Assembly: GCF_003946275.1 (NCBI RefSeq)
Contig: NZ_RHNQ01000014.1
Span: 1-43,901, forward strand
DNA: 43,901 nucleotides
Origin: Loigolactobacillus backii
GTDB lineage: Bacteria; Bacillota; Bacilli; Lactobacillales; Lactobacillaceae
Reading direction: 5' to 3'
The notes under the pieces are model-generated. The model did no database searches. It saw only the letters and a program-made list of their open reading frames with translations, and was not told where the DNA came from. Made by a program: the position numbers and the translations under genes. Of the stretch, positions 15,520 to 25,400 are shown in pieces. How positions within the stretch are numbered: the first letter of the stretch is position 1; each line of letters opens with the position of its first letter.

Positions 15520-17625
15520 TCACTCTGGCGTTGCCGCGTCATTAATCACTTTAATTTCGTCTAAGAATAGACTACTGATTAGTTGATAAACGATTGACTG
15601 CGTCCCAGTTTTATAAATTTCTAAATTTAAATCACTTTCAATGATAGAACCACTAATCTTTCCCATCAAGCTATTTTCAGCAAAATTCATATTTGCTGGT
15701 CCTAGCATTAGTAAAACACGCGTTAATGCAATCGGTTTATTATCCATACCTTCAACGTCTAGCGCATCACTCAAATCATAAATTGAAAAGAATGGTTTTT
15801 TGATTGTACTATCGGTAGTGTGAATTAAAGCCATTGCCGTCCCCGGAATACCAACTGGTGCCTTACGCATTCGCTTAATTAATAGCTCGGCGACCCGGTG
15901 CGGATCACTCAACATGAGTCCATCCAAACTGGTCGTAATTTGCGTTAAGGTTGCTAGCAAGTCTTGATTGGCATTATTAATTTTTTGAACAGTGACGCGT
16001 TCTAAAATATCATTAGCAGTTCGCATTGCTTGGTAAACCTCTTTAAAATCCTGAGTTTTTTTAGCTAGTACCTTTGAATCAGTTGTGACCTGCTTTTTGG
16101 CCACCGTTTTCGGCGTACCATATTGGGTTACAATATCATCCTTAATTTCCTTGATTTCACTTTGAAGTAGCAACGGACTAATCATCTTATACTTCATTGG
16201 AAATCCTGGTAAGAAAATAGTGGATAAAACTAAATCATACTGACTCAAATCCAAATTATTCAATTCTGAAACTCGGGAAACTTTGAAATGTTTAATTTCT
16301 GGTACATTTTTACGTGATCGTGTTTCCAAAATCTTGGCCGTTCCGATACCGTTGGCACAAAGAACCAATGCAGATACTTCAGCCTTTTTAACTCGTTTTT
16401 CGTAAGAAGAAGCGAAGTGAATCACAATGTAAGCAATTTCGCTATCAACAAAATGTGTTTCCGGAAAAACCTTAACTAAAGCTGCACTAACATCCTTGTA
16501 TAAATTAGAATACTCGGTCTTAATTTTTGTCAAAACCGGATTGTTAAGCTCTGGTATCTGAGAATGCGAGCGTTTCAAGGCGGCCGACAAATGTGCCATT
16601 AAGTCCTTAAATAGCGTATCGTCTTGTCGAAAATCCCAAGCAAAGCGTGTCGTTACATCAGCAATTAGTTCTCGGACTTGATACGATAAAGCCAAATCGT
16701 AATTTTCCAACATAATATTCTTCGGAATCGCAAAGCTCATTCCCTGAATCTGTAATGCTAAGAATTCAAGCTCCAGCATATTAACGTGATCCCGAATGGA
16801 TTCCGGAAACTGATTAAACAGGTTAATGGCCAAATGTTGGTCCTTAAATAACTCATTTTTATCAACGTGCTTTAACTCATCTAACGTTTGTTCTTCGGCA
16901 ATTCGCATTGCCGAAACCGTCAAAACAATGGTTAACTGTTGCAGCTGGCTATCAGAGAGATGCTGAAAATCGGATTTCTGGTACTTCGTAATTGCCTGAA
17001 AACTAATGGCTAACAGCTCAGAATCTAACAATTTAATGAAGTACATTGAACTGTATTCATTTTTTTGAGTAGCTCGATTATTTTTTTCCAAATACTCAAA
17101 GAATTCATATTCGTTAATTTCACTGTTGAGCACGCCACTTAAAACACGCCGACGATTACTCTCTTTTCCAGTAACTTGAATTCCTTGCGCCTTTTTGCGA
17201 ACAATCTGTAATCGATAATCCGTAAAAATTGGTTCGATTGTCGTTAAATCTTGGGCAATGGTGGCGGAACTAACACCAAAATCATCCGCAAAAGTTTTCA
17301 TTTTTACGATATCATTTGTCAGTAACAACCGACAAGTGATCGCGCTTTGCCGCCGGCGAACATCGAAATAACCAATGTTATCTTCAGTTGAAAGTTGCTG
17401 GCGCAGCTGCGTCATTGCGGCCGGTTTCCCCACCATTTGATAATAATTTTGTTTCTTAACTAATTGAATCTGTAAATGAGCAAGTGTTGTCTCAAGACTG
17501 GAAAGCTCTCGGTAAACAGTTCGCTTGCTAACGTGAAGTCGTTTCATCAAATCTTCACGGGTCATTCCTTGTGCGTTCCGTAATAGTAATAAAATTATCT
17601 CTGCTTCTCGATTGGAAAAGTACAT
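15520..17625 (-). CDS. mtlR: Mannitol operon transcriptional activator, PRD/EIIB/EIIA type
   Basis: A 701-residue MtlR-type activator. In order: an N-terminal HTH (REDLMKRLHVSKRTVYRELS), a second Mga-like HTH (about 80-165), two PRD domains (about 180-400), an EIIB-like domain starting VLCANGIGTAKIL and a C-terminal EIIA-like domain with GTAMALIHTTDST. Phosphorylation of PRD and EII-like domains by HPr and the mannitol EIIs links its activity to sugar supply in characterised family members. The ATG at 17625 has GAGG 8 nt upstream. It lies between mtlA and mtlF, and an inverted TGGCAC operator upstream of mtlA is its probable target. Confidence 0.94.
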   Translation of the reverse strand: MYFSNREAEIILLLLRNAQGMTREDLMKRLHVSKRTVYRELSSLETTLAHLQIQLVKKQNYYQMVGKPAAMTQLRQQLSTEDNIGYFDVRRRQSAITCRLLLTNDIVKMKTFADDFGVSSATIAQDLTTIEPIFTDYRLQIVRKKAQGIQVTGKESNRRRVLSGVLNSEINEYEFFEYLEKNNRATQKNEYSSMYFIKLLDSELLAISFQAITKYQKSDFQHLSDSQLQQLTIVLTVSAMRIAEEQTLDELKHVDKNELFKDQHLAINLFNQFPESIRDHVNMLELEFLALQIQGMSFAIPKNIMLENYDLALSYQVRELIADVTTRFAWDFRQDDTLFKDLMAHLSAALKRSHSQIPELNNPVLTKIKTEYSNLYKDVSAALVKVFPETHFVDSEIAYIVIHFASSYEKRVKKAEVSALVLCANGIGTAKILETRSRKNVPEIKHFKVSRVSELNNLDLSQYDLVLSTIFLPGFPMKYKMISPLLLQSEIKEIKDDIVTQYGTPKTVAKKQVTTDSKVLAKKTQDFKEVYQAMRTANDILERVTVQKINNANQDLLATLTQITTSLDGLMLSDPHRVAELLIKRMRKAPVGIPGTAMALIHTTDSTIKKPFFSIYDLSDALDVEGMDNKPIALTRVLLMLGPANMNFAENSLMGKISGSIIESDLNLEIYKTGTQSIVYQLISSLFLDEIKVINDAATPE

Positions 17626-17639
17626 CAAACCAACCTCTT

Positions 17640-17756
17640 TAATGTGAATAAAGTCGAGGCAAGGCGTTTGCGTAGCTTAATGCTACATACGGCAAAAGGC
17701 AAATTCTCCCCTAAAGAGAAAATTGGCCGCCTTTTGTGTCGTTTTTATTCACGATC
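17640..17756 (-). other. mtlA-mtlR intercistronic hairpins
   Basis: The minus strand can form an AAAAGGC.../GCCTTTT-based hairpin and a GTAGC-ATTAA-GCTAC hairpin. There is no strong terminator T tract, so partial termination or mRNA processing that lowers expression of mtlR and later genes relative to mtlA is the likely purpose. Confidence 0.45.
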
Positions 17757-19571
17757 TTATTTAAGTTCAGAGATAATTTTATCATACTCTGCAGGATCTA
17801 ACAGATTACTCATTACGATAACTTGTAAATCAGCAAATTGCGATTTAATTCGTTTAGCAGTTTCACGACTAGCAAGAACCAACACTTCTGGCTTATCTTC
17901 CAAATCGTTAACAGCAACATTGCGTGCAGTTATTTTCTTATCGTTTTTCTTTAAAGCAGTCTTAAAGGTTGAAAGGGCCATTGTTGCCGAACCAACATTC
18001 TGGTCGTGATGAACGAAATCAACTTCAGTAACTTTGCTAAAATCAACTTTATAAGCCGAAGCGTCAGTTTCCTTAGTAGTAGAATCTTGCGCTGCATTTT
18101 CCGTTGAAGTCTCGTCATCTGCTGTAACTTCTTTGGTCTTCAAGCCGGCGACAATTTCATCGTACTTAGGACTATTCAAGAAGTTTTCAACTGATACGTG
18201 GACCGCATCTGGCGTCTTCTTCAAAGCTCGATCAGCTAATTCTTCTTGTGTAACAACTAATAAACCAGATTCATCCTTCAAATTACTAATGGCCGTGTTG
18301 GTTACAGAAAGATCCAAACCAGCTTTCTTAACCTTATCACGTAAGATTGAGGCACCCATTGCGGATGAACCCATCCCAGCATCACAAGCAAAAATAATCT
18401 TACTTACAGTACCACCAGATAAGATAGCTTTAGCGTCTTTGCCATTGCTAGCTTGAGGCTTGGTGTTACCTTTCATAGCATCTACTTGTGCTTGACCAGC
18501 TTCTAAAGCAGCATCCGGATTGGTCTTATCCCGGCGCAAGATAACCATTGAAATTAAGAAGGAAACAATCGTTGCTGCAGCAACACCGGTTAAGACAGCA
18601 ACAAAGTTTCCAATACCTTTAGGTGTCATTAAGAGAATCGAAATAATTGAACCAGGTGATGGTGATGCTTTCAAGCCAGCACCTAACATACTAAAGGTAA
18701 ACGTCCCAGTTACACCACCAGCGATAACAGATAAGAATAATGCTGGTTTCATTAAAATGTAAGGGAAGTAAATTTCATGAATCCCACCAAAGAATTGGAT
18801 AATGATGGCACTTGGTGCAGATGCTTTAGCAGTCCCTTTACCAAAAATAGAAAAGGCAAGTAAAACACCAAGACCTGGACCTGGATCAGGTTCAAGCAAG
18901 AATAGAATTGACTTTCCTGCTTTAGCCGCTTGCTGAATACCAAGTGGTGTCAAAATCCCCTGATTAATAGCGTTGTTTAAGAACAAAACCTTCGCTGGTT
19001 CAATGAAGATATTTGCCAACGGAATTAAATGAATCGAAATGATGTAGTCAACACCAGTTGCTAACCAGCCACTTGCTGTTGTTACAACTGGGCCAATGGC
19101 ATAACAGCCAATAATAGCTAAAAGCATTCCAATAATACCAGATGAAAAGTTGTTAACTAACATTTCAAAGCCTTGACGAATGTGAGGCTGAACTCGATCG
19201 TCCCACTTCTTAATACACCAGCCGCCAAGTGGTCCCATTAACATAGCACCAATAAACATTGGAATGTTGGCACCAACAATAACACCCATTGTTGCAATTG
19301 CACCAACAACCCCGCCACGATGACCTGCTATTGATGAGCCACCAGTAAACGCAATTAATAATGGTAGTAAATAAGTCACCATTGGTGTAATCAATTTGGC
19401 AAGATGTGCGTTTGGCAACCAACCAGTTGCCATAAATAATGCTGTAATTAAGCCCCAAGCGATAAAGGCGCCGATATTTGGCATAACCATGTTAGACAAG
19501 GCACTACCTAAACGCTGGACTTTCGTTTTAAGTGACGATTTTTTCTTCGTCGATGTTGCTGTATTTTCCAT
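17757..19571 (-). CDS. mtlA: Mannitol PTS EIICB with an extra EIIB-like domain
   Basis: Imports mannitol and phosphorylates it to mannitol-1-phosphate. It has 604 residues. The membrane EIIC domain (about 20-345) contains the GGIHEIYFP motif (262-270). The EIIB domain starts KIIFACDAGMGSSAMGA, with the phosphorylated C396. After an acidic linker (about 475-510) comes a segment (about 515-604) that aligns with the EIIB domain: FVHHDQNVGSATMA stands in place of FACDAGMGSSAMGA, and LDPAEYDKIISELK in place of NSPKYDEIVAGLK. The catalytic cysteine position is His. EIIA is supplied in trans by MtlF. AAAGGAG lies upstream of the ATG. Confidence 0.96.
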   Translation of the reverse strand: MENTATSTKKKSSLKTKVQRLGSALSNMVMPNIGAFIAWGLITALFMATGWLPNAHLAKLITPMVTYLLPLLIAFTGGSSIAGHRGGVVGAIATMGVIVGANIPMFIGAMLMGPLGGWCIKKWDDRVQPHIRQGFEMLVNNFSSGIIGMLLAIIGCYAIGPVVTTASGWLATGVDYIISIHLIPLANIFIEPAKVLFLNNAINQGILTPLGIQQAAKAGKSILFLLEPDPGPGLGVLLAFSIFGKGTAKASAPSAIIIQFFGGIHEIYFPYILMKPALFLSVIAGGVTGTFTFSMLGAGLKASPSPGSIISILLMTPKGIGNFVAVLTGVAAATIVSFLISMVILRRDKTNPDAALEAGQAQVDAMKGNTKPQASNGKDAKAILSGGTVSKIIFACDAGMGSSAMGASILRDKVKKAGLDLSVTNTAISNLKDESGLLVVTQEELADRALKKTPDAVHVSVENFLNSPKYDEIVAGLKTKEVTADDETSTENAAQDSTTKETDASAYKVDFSKVTEVDFVHHDQNVGSATMALSTFKTALKKNDKKITARNVAVNDLEDKPEVLVLASRETAKRIKSQFADLQVIVMSNLLDPAEYDKIISELK

Positions 19572-19609
19572 AACTTAAAACGCTCCTTTCCTTCTACTTT
19601 ACGAAATTC

Positions 19610-19638
19610 ATTGTAGCCGCTTCCTGAAATCGCTTCAA
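19610..19638 (-). promoter_or_regulatory. Sigma-A promoter of the mtl operon
   Basis: On the minus strand TTGAAG (19633-19638) is followed after 17 nt by TACAAT (19610-19615), about 39 nt upstream of mtlA. Confidence 0.7.
19625..19638. promoter_or_regulatory. cre-like site overlapping the mtl -35 box
   Basis: TGAAATCGCTTCAA matches the CcpA consensus TGWAANCGNTNWCA at 12 of 14 positions and covers the -35 element, where CcpA binding would block transcription when glucose is present. Confidence 0.6.
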
Positions 19639-19647
19639 CACGAACTT

Positions 19648-19667
19648 TGGCACACTTGATCGTGCCA
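19648..19667. promoter_or_regulatory. MtlR-type operator
   Basis: TGGCAC and GTGCCA face each other across 8 nt, extended to TTGGCACA on one side, just upstream of the mtl -35 box. This fits the TTGNCACA-N4-TGTGNCAA type of operator known for MtlR in Bacillus and is the correct position for an activator. A further TGGCACA half site lies near 19690. Confidence 0.65.
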
Positions 19668-19900
19668 TCTTCTACTTTAACTAAAAAGTGGCACAAAAAC
19701 AGACTAGATTCCGCTCTGCAATAACATCAGTTTTGGCGCACTTCAAAAATAACAACATAATCACGAAACAGCATAAAGAATCGTGTTTTAACGCCCTAAT
19801 TAAATATAATTAGCAGTATAAATTCCACCGTTAATCGAATTACTTCTATATGAGAGCATGATTGTTGTTAAATAAAAAATCCAAAAAATGAGTGGAATGC

Positions 19901-19928
19901 TTGACTATTTTTCAAAACGATTTATAAT
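19901..19928 (+). promoter_or_regulatory. Sigma-A promoter of nagB
   Basis: TTGACT (19901-19906), 16 nt, TATAAT (19923-19928), 50 nt before the nagB ATG. Confidence 0.75.
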
Positions 19929-19942
19929 TGGACTATACCAAT
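19927..19942. promoter_or_regulatory. NagR/DasR-type (GntR-HutC family) operator
   Basis: ATTGGACTATACCAAT is an imperfect palindrome with perfect 5-bp arms. Its reverse complement contains TGGTATAGTCCA, close to the TGGTCTAGACCA core recognised by NagR (YvoA) and DasR regulators of amino-sugar genes. It overlaps the end of the -10 box, a repressor position. No regulator gene is in the window. Confidence 0.65.
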
Positions 19943-19978
19943 AAAGGTACGAAAACTTATGAAGAGGGGTTCTAAATA

Positions 19979-20689
19979 ATGAACGTTATCGTTGTTAAGA
20001 ATGATGTTGAAGGCGGCAAAAAAGCAGCTGATATGATCCGCGAAGGTGTTAAAAATGGTGCAAAAGTATTAGGTCTTGCTACTGGTAGCACTCCTGTTGA
20101 AATGTACAAGAACTTAATTGCAAGCGATGTAGATTTCACTAAGATGACTTCCGTTAACTTGGATGAATACGTTGGTTTGGCACCAGATAATGATCAAAGC
20201 TACCATTATTTCATGCAAGACAACTTGTTCAACAAGAAGCCATTCGCTAAAAGCTACGTACCAAACGGTTTAGCTGAAGATTCTGATGCCGAAGCCGCTC
20301 GTTACAACAAAGTTATTGCTGATAACCCAATTGATATCCAAGTATTAGGTCTTGGCCGTAACGGTCATATTGGTTTTAACGAACCAGGCTCCCCCGTTGA
20401 TGCTCAAACACGTAAAGTTGCTTTAACAGAATCAACAATCGAAGCTAACTCACGTAACTTTGAACATGAAGAAGACGTTCCTAAATACGCTTATTCAATG
20501 GGTATTGGTTCAATCATGAAATCTCAGAACATCATTTTGATGGCTTGGGGTGCTGAAAAAGCTGATGCTGTTAAGGGTATGATTGAAGGCCCTGTAACAC
20601 CAGATCTTCCAGCAAGCATTTTACAAAAGAAAGATAACGTTACAGTTATCATCGACGAAGCAGCTGCTTCAAAATTAAGCAATAAATAA
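19979..20689 (+). CDS. nagB: Glucosamine-6-phosphate deaminase
   Basis: Converts glucosamine-6-phosphate to fructose-6-phosphate and ammonia, linking amino-sugar use to glycolysis. It has 236 residues, the short bacterial form without the C-terminal allosteric region of the E. coli enzyme. [12 protein letters not shown] (32-43), NLDEYVGL with D62/E63, [15 protein letters not shown] with catalytic H130 and the MGIGSIM segment are all intact. GAGGGG precedes the ATG. It is monocistronic between its own promoter and a strong terminator, and the palindrome at its -10 box predicts repression lifted by an amino-sugar phosphate. Confidence 0.97.
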   Translation: MNVIVVKNDVEGGKKAADMIREGVKNGAKVLGLATGSTPVEMYKNLIASDVDFTKMTSVNLDEYVGLAPDNDQSYHYFMQDNLFNKKPFAKSYVPNGLAEDSDAEAARYNKVIADNPIDIQVLGLGRNGHIGFNEPGSPVDAQTRKVALTESTIEANSRNFEHEEDVPKYAYSMGIGSIMKSQNIILMAWGAEKADAVKGMIEGPVTPDLPASILQKKDNVTVIIDEAAASKLSNK

Positions 20690-20700
20690 TTTTAAAGACT

Positions 20701-20752
20701 AAAAAAGGACCAACGACGGCGGAAATTCCGTTTGTCGTTGGTCCTTTTTTTA
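20701..20752 (+). terminator. Terminator of nagB
   Basis: AAAGGACCAACGAC pairs with GTCGTTGGTCCTTT, and an inner CGG/CCG adds to the stem. A run of T follows. Confidence 0.93.
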
Positions 20753-20847
20753 TACATTTTATTTTCTGTAACTAATTTGTCCTAAACATGCTAAAAATTA
20801 TCGTTGCTCAATTGCGGAGTAGACTCTAACCGCTTTTTAAACGCTCT

Positions 20848-22329
20848 CTAATTTGAAGCCGCCATCTTATGTTCAGCCAAAGCCAACAATCGTGAAATAC
20901 TGAAAGTTAAAACAAAGTAAATCAATGAAGCAACAATTAATGGTGAAAACGGCTTAAAGCTTGCGCCCTGAACAACACCCGTTTCAAACATCAATTCACC
21001 TACCCCGATTACTGAAACAACCGACGAATCCTTTAAGACAGTAATAAATTCATTTCCCAACGCCGGTAAAATATTTTTGATTGCTTGCGGTAACACAACA
21101 TAACGCATACTAGCGGTTTGCGTCAATCCTAATGAACGCGCCGCCTCTAGCTGTCCTACTTTAACCGAATTAATCCCCGAACGAATAATTTCTGCTACGT
21201 AAGCACCAGAGTTAAGTGATACGGCAATCATACTTGAAATTAAGGCCGATAGCCCAAGACCCAACATTTGTGCGCCAAAGAAAACAATGAAAACCTGAAT
21301 CAGCAGTGGTGTCCCCCGAATAAATTCGATGTAAATAACGGCAACGGCCTTTAATAACCAATTCTTCGATCGTTTCATAAAGGCAAGCATTGTTCCTAAA
21401 ATAACCCCAAAGAACACACCAACAATGGCCAACTCAACGGTATAAAGTGTTCCTTTAAGGAAGTAACTACCATATTGTTGGAAGAAACTACTTTTTTTGA
21501 ACATTAAAGCATTGGCGTCCTTTTTATACTTGGTCATTAACCCTTTTTGATTGATCGTAGTAATACTTTTATTTACTTGCTTTGTTAAGGCCGGCGCATC
21601 TTTGGGCATTGCAACGGCCGTTGGTTTTGTAGAATTAGCAAAACTAGTCTTAGTTATCGCAAAGTCCTTATTCTGCTGGACGTAAGCATCAGCAACTGGC
21701 TTTTCTAAAACAATTGCTTTAATTTTATTATTTTGTAAATTAAGTACTAAATCCGTTGTTTTTTGTAGTGACATCACCTTGGCACCAAACAACTCATTGT
21801 GCGCCAATGTTTCCTGAGTCGTTTGTTTTTGAGCACCGACTGCGACACCTTCATAATCCGCTGAAGTTTTAAATTTGGCGGCATCCTCTTTTTTGGCAAT
21901 TACAACTTGCTTAACGTGTAAGTACGGCTTAGAAAAAGTAACCTGTTTAGCTCGCTCTGGCGTTTCCGACATGCCCGAAATAATCATGTCGACTTTTCCT
22001 GTTTTAAGGGCACCTAATAAAGCATCAAAACCCATTTCATTAATTTTTAATTTAACACCCATATCTTTCGCAATTCGCCTGGCAATCGATACATCAAAAC
22101 CAACGATTTTATCTTGGCCATTAATTGTTTGGTGAAATTCGTAAGGTGGGTAATCGGCGGATAATCCAACCGTCATGTAGCCCTGTTTTTTAATTTTTTT
22201 CAAATACTTATCTGATTGCGTTGTTGTCTGCTCGGCGGCTAAACTTGGTGTGCTCGCCAGTACGGTCGGAACAAGTAATCCTAATAGTAAACTCATTAAA
22301 AGCAGCAATTTCTGAACCTTGTTTTTCAT
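20848..22329 (-). CDS. Amino-acid ABC transporter, substrate-binding/permease fusion
   Basis: A 493-residue GlnP-like fusion. Signal or first membrane segment is about 1-31. A type 3 solute-binding domain (about 40-265) starts YMTVGLSADYPPYEF, with GFDVSIARRIAKDMG and DMIISGMSETPERA, typical of polar and charged amino-acid binders such as those for glutamine or glutamate. A permease domain (about 285-490) carries the EAA loop SVKVGQLEAARSLGLT...LPQAIKNILPALGNE. AAAGGAG is 9 nt before the ATG. The ATPase (GlnQ type) is not adjacent, so it must be encoded elsewhere. Only one binding domain is present, against two in lactococcal GlnP. The substrate cannot be fixed from sequence alone. Confidence 0.93.
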   Translation of the reverse strand: MKNKVQKLLLLMSLLLGLLVPTVLASTPSLAAEQTTTQSDKYLKKIKKQGYMTVGLSADYPPYEFHQTINGQDKIVGFDVSIARRIAKDMGVKLKINEMGFDALLGALKTGKVDMIISGMSETPERAKQVTFSKPYLHVKQVVIAKKEDAAKFKTSADYEGVAVGAQKQTTQETLAHNELFGAKVMSLQKTTDLVLNLQNNKIKAIVLEKPVADAYVQQNKDFAITKTSFANSTKPTAVAMPKDAPALTKQVNKSITTINQKGLMTKYKKDANALMFKKSSFFQQYGSYFLKGTLYTVELAIVGVFFGVILGTMLAFMKRSKNWLLKAVAVIYIEFIRGTPLLIQVFIVFFGAQMLGLGLSALISSMIAVSLNSGAYVAEIIRSGINSVKVGQLEAARSLGLTQTASMRYVVLPQAIKNILPALGNEFITVLKDSSVVSVIGVGELMFETGVVQGASFKPFSPLIVASLIYFVLTFSISRLLALAEHKMAASN

Positions 22330-22432
22330 ACTGGAGTCTCCTTTTTTAATCCGTTTTTAATTATTGAATTTATTATACGTTAAAAATAATTTTTATGCAA
22401 ATATTATTCAATTATTAACTTACTTTAGGCCA

Positions 22433-22472
22433 AAAAAATAAGCGCTGCGGGGTTACCCAACAACGTTTATTT
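22433..22472 (-). terminator. Terminator of the adhesin gene
   Basis: An 11-bp stem with one mismatch (22438-22448 with 22462-22472) is followed on the minus strand by a seven-T run, 10 bp past the adhesin stop. Confidence 0.8.
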
Positions 22473-22481
22473 TCCTTCTAT

Positions 22482-25400
22482 TTAATTTTTACGTTTTTTG
22501 AAACCAAACATTAACAAACCACTTAATTCCAATAAAAGTACACCTAACGCACTACTACTTTGTGCTTGTGTCTCGCCAGTTTGTGGTAATTTAGTCATTT
22601 TATTTTTTTCAACAACTGGTACAGCCTTTGTCGTTGTGGCAGCCTGTTTTACTTTTTTGTTAGTAAAGCCTGTTACTAGTTGCTTAGTTTTAACTAATTT
22701 TGTACTTGTTTTCCCAGTGACGGGTATTTTCTTGGTGCTTATCTTTGAAGCAACTACTTTTTTAGTAGCCTTAGTAGTCGGCTGGGATTGTGTTGGTACT
22801 GTCGGCTGGACAGCCGTTACTCGCTGATAAACATAGGTCACCGTTTGTGGTGTTGTTGTTAATGTCCCAGTTGCGGCTGCGCTACCGGCGGCTAAACGCT
22901 CGTACGTATAACCTGCAATTGTTCCCGGACTTGTGGTATAACCCTTACCAACAAAGGCCCCATCTGGATAAACTGTGCTGCCAGTTCCAAGACTGTTTCC
23001 TTGTTCATCTTCATACTGCACGGTCACAGTTGCCGCCTTAACTGGATTTTGCTGGTAGACATAAGTCACTGTTTGTGGTGTTGTTGTTAATGTCCCAGTT
23101 GCGGCTGCGCTACCGGTAGCCAAACGATCATACGTATAACCTGTGATCGTCTTCGAGTCCGTGGTATAACCCTTACCAACAAAGGCTCCATCCGGATAAC
23201 TTGCGCTGCCAGTCCCGAGACTATTACCTTGTTCATCTTCATACTGAACGGTCACGGTCGCCGCCTTAACTGGATTTTGCTGGTAGACATAGGTCACCGT
23301 TTGTGGTGTTGTTGTTAATTTGCCACTAGCTGCAGCACTACCATTACCCAAACGCTCGTACGTATAGCCTGAAACCGTTCCCGGACTCGTAGTATAACCC
23401 TTACCAACAAAGGCCCCATCCGGATAAGCTGCGCTGCCAGTTCCAAGACTGTTTCCTTGTTCATCTTCATACTGAACAGTCACGGTTGCCGCCTTAACTG
23501 GATTTTGCTGGTAAACATGCGTCACCGTTTGTGGTGTTGTTGTTAATGTCCCAGTTGCGGCGGCACTACCGGTAGCCAAACGATCATACGTATAACCTGA
23601 AACCGTTCCCGGACTTGTGGTATAGCTCTTCCCAACAAAGGTCCCATCTGGATAAGCCGCGCTGCCAGTCCCAAGACTGTTACCTTGTTCGTCTTCATAC
23701 TGAACAGTTACCGCCGCACCATTTTGTTGGTAGACATAGGTCACTGTTTGCGGCGTTGTCGTTAATGTCCCTGTTGCCGCGGCACTACCAGTAGCCAAAC
23801 GATCATACGTATATCCTGAAATCGTTCCCGGACTCGTAGTATAACTTTTGCCAACAAAGGTTCCATCTGGGTAGGCCGCACTGCCAATTCCAAGACTATT
23901 ACCTTGCTCGTCCTCATACTGAACAGTTACCGCCGCACCATTTTGTTGGTAAACATAAATCACTGTTTGCGGCGTTGTTGTTAATTTGCCACTAGCTGCA
24001 GCACTACCATTGGCCAAACGCTCGTACGTATAACCTGCAATCGTTCCCGGACTCGTGGTATAACTCTTACCAACAAAGGCTCCATCTGGATAAACTGCAC
24101 TGCCGGTTCCAAGACTGTTACCGGCCTCATCCTCATACTGAACGTTAGCAACAGCCTTTACGGTAACAGTAACAGTCTGATCGGTTTCATTACCGTCCTT
24201 ATCCGTTACCGCGTAAGTAACATTATACGAGCCTGACTGTTTTGTATCAAAGCCACCATCATCTTTGACAACGATATTACTTGTAATATCGCCATCTTCA
24301 ATATCGTTAGCGGTTGCCGTATTTTTTAGGTTGTAATCAACATCATAATCAACAACTTGGTTGCTAACTTCAAGTGAAGGATAGAAACCATTTGTCCCCA
24401 CCTTAGCAAAAGCCGAATTTAAATTAACCACATAATGAGAGGGTTCACTCGCACCTGGTTTTGTATAATCAATTGAAAAACCATTCAAATATTGAGCATT
24501 AGGGTCAGCACCCTTAACTGCATAAGTAATCAAATAAATGGCATCTGAAGTTGTATTACCTAAATTAATTTGAAAATTATGATCACCATACGTAATTTCA
24601 TTGGCAAACTGATCCGTCACGTCAACACCCAAATGCACAATTCTAATTGAATCAGGAATTAGTGTCTGATTTGTATCATAGGTAAAACCTAATGTTACGT
24701 CACTATATGGTCCTAATTTCATACTTTGATTGTATGCATTTTGAAAATCCATTTCTCCTGAACTGAGCTTAAATAAACCATATTTGGTACCATCTTGTGT
24801 CGCGGTACCCACAAAGTTAGTAACGTTTGTCCCCGTATAGCTAGCAGTATTTTGCCAATATGGTGAAATGAGTGAGCTATCAGAATTATCGGTATTGCCT
24901 GTGACTGTGATTATTGGATTGGCTACTGGAACAGCAATAATTGTCCCATTAGTATTTAAAATATTGGCCAAAATCGGTGCACCTTGCGTTACAGAGGTAG
25001 AATTATTAACGGCAAAAACTGGAATCTTAATTGTAACCTCCCCAAGCGTAGAGATTGTTTTAAGAAATTTAAATTTAATTTGATTATTTGCCGTATCAAC
25101 CGTCATTGCTAAATAATCGGGTAAATTCAACTCACTCGACTGTAAACTAGCATAACTCAGCACTGATGAATCAACCGTTAAATCCAATTCAGTGCCCACC
25201 GGAATAGTATTTGTACTGAGATTGTTAATTGCAACACTTAAAGTAACGTTTTCATAAGGTGAAACATCTCCAGTTGCATTTGTATCAATTGTGACATTGT
25301 CGGCCTGAAGTCCTTCTGTTACTGCCAACTCACTCAATTGGGATTCATTAGTAGCAGCTGTTCGTTCTGGGCTAACAATTTTAGCCTGTCGACCTGCATA

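Noticed and set aside
22826-24143. Periodic repeats considered as a CRISPR array
   Set aside because: Units of about 220 bp are in frame and encode MucBP-like domains; there are no short repeats with unique spacers.
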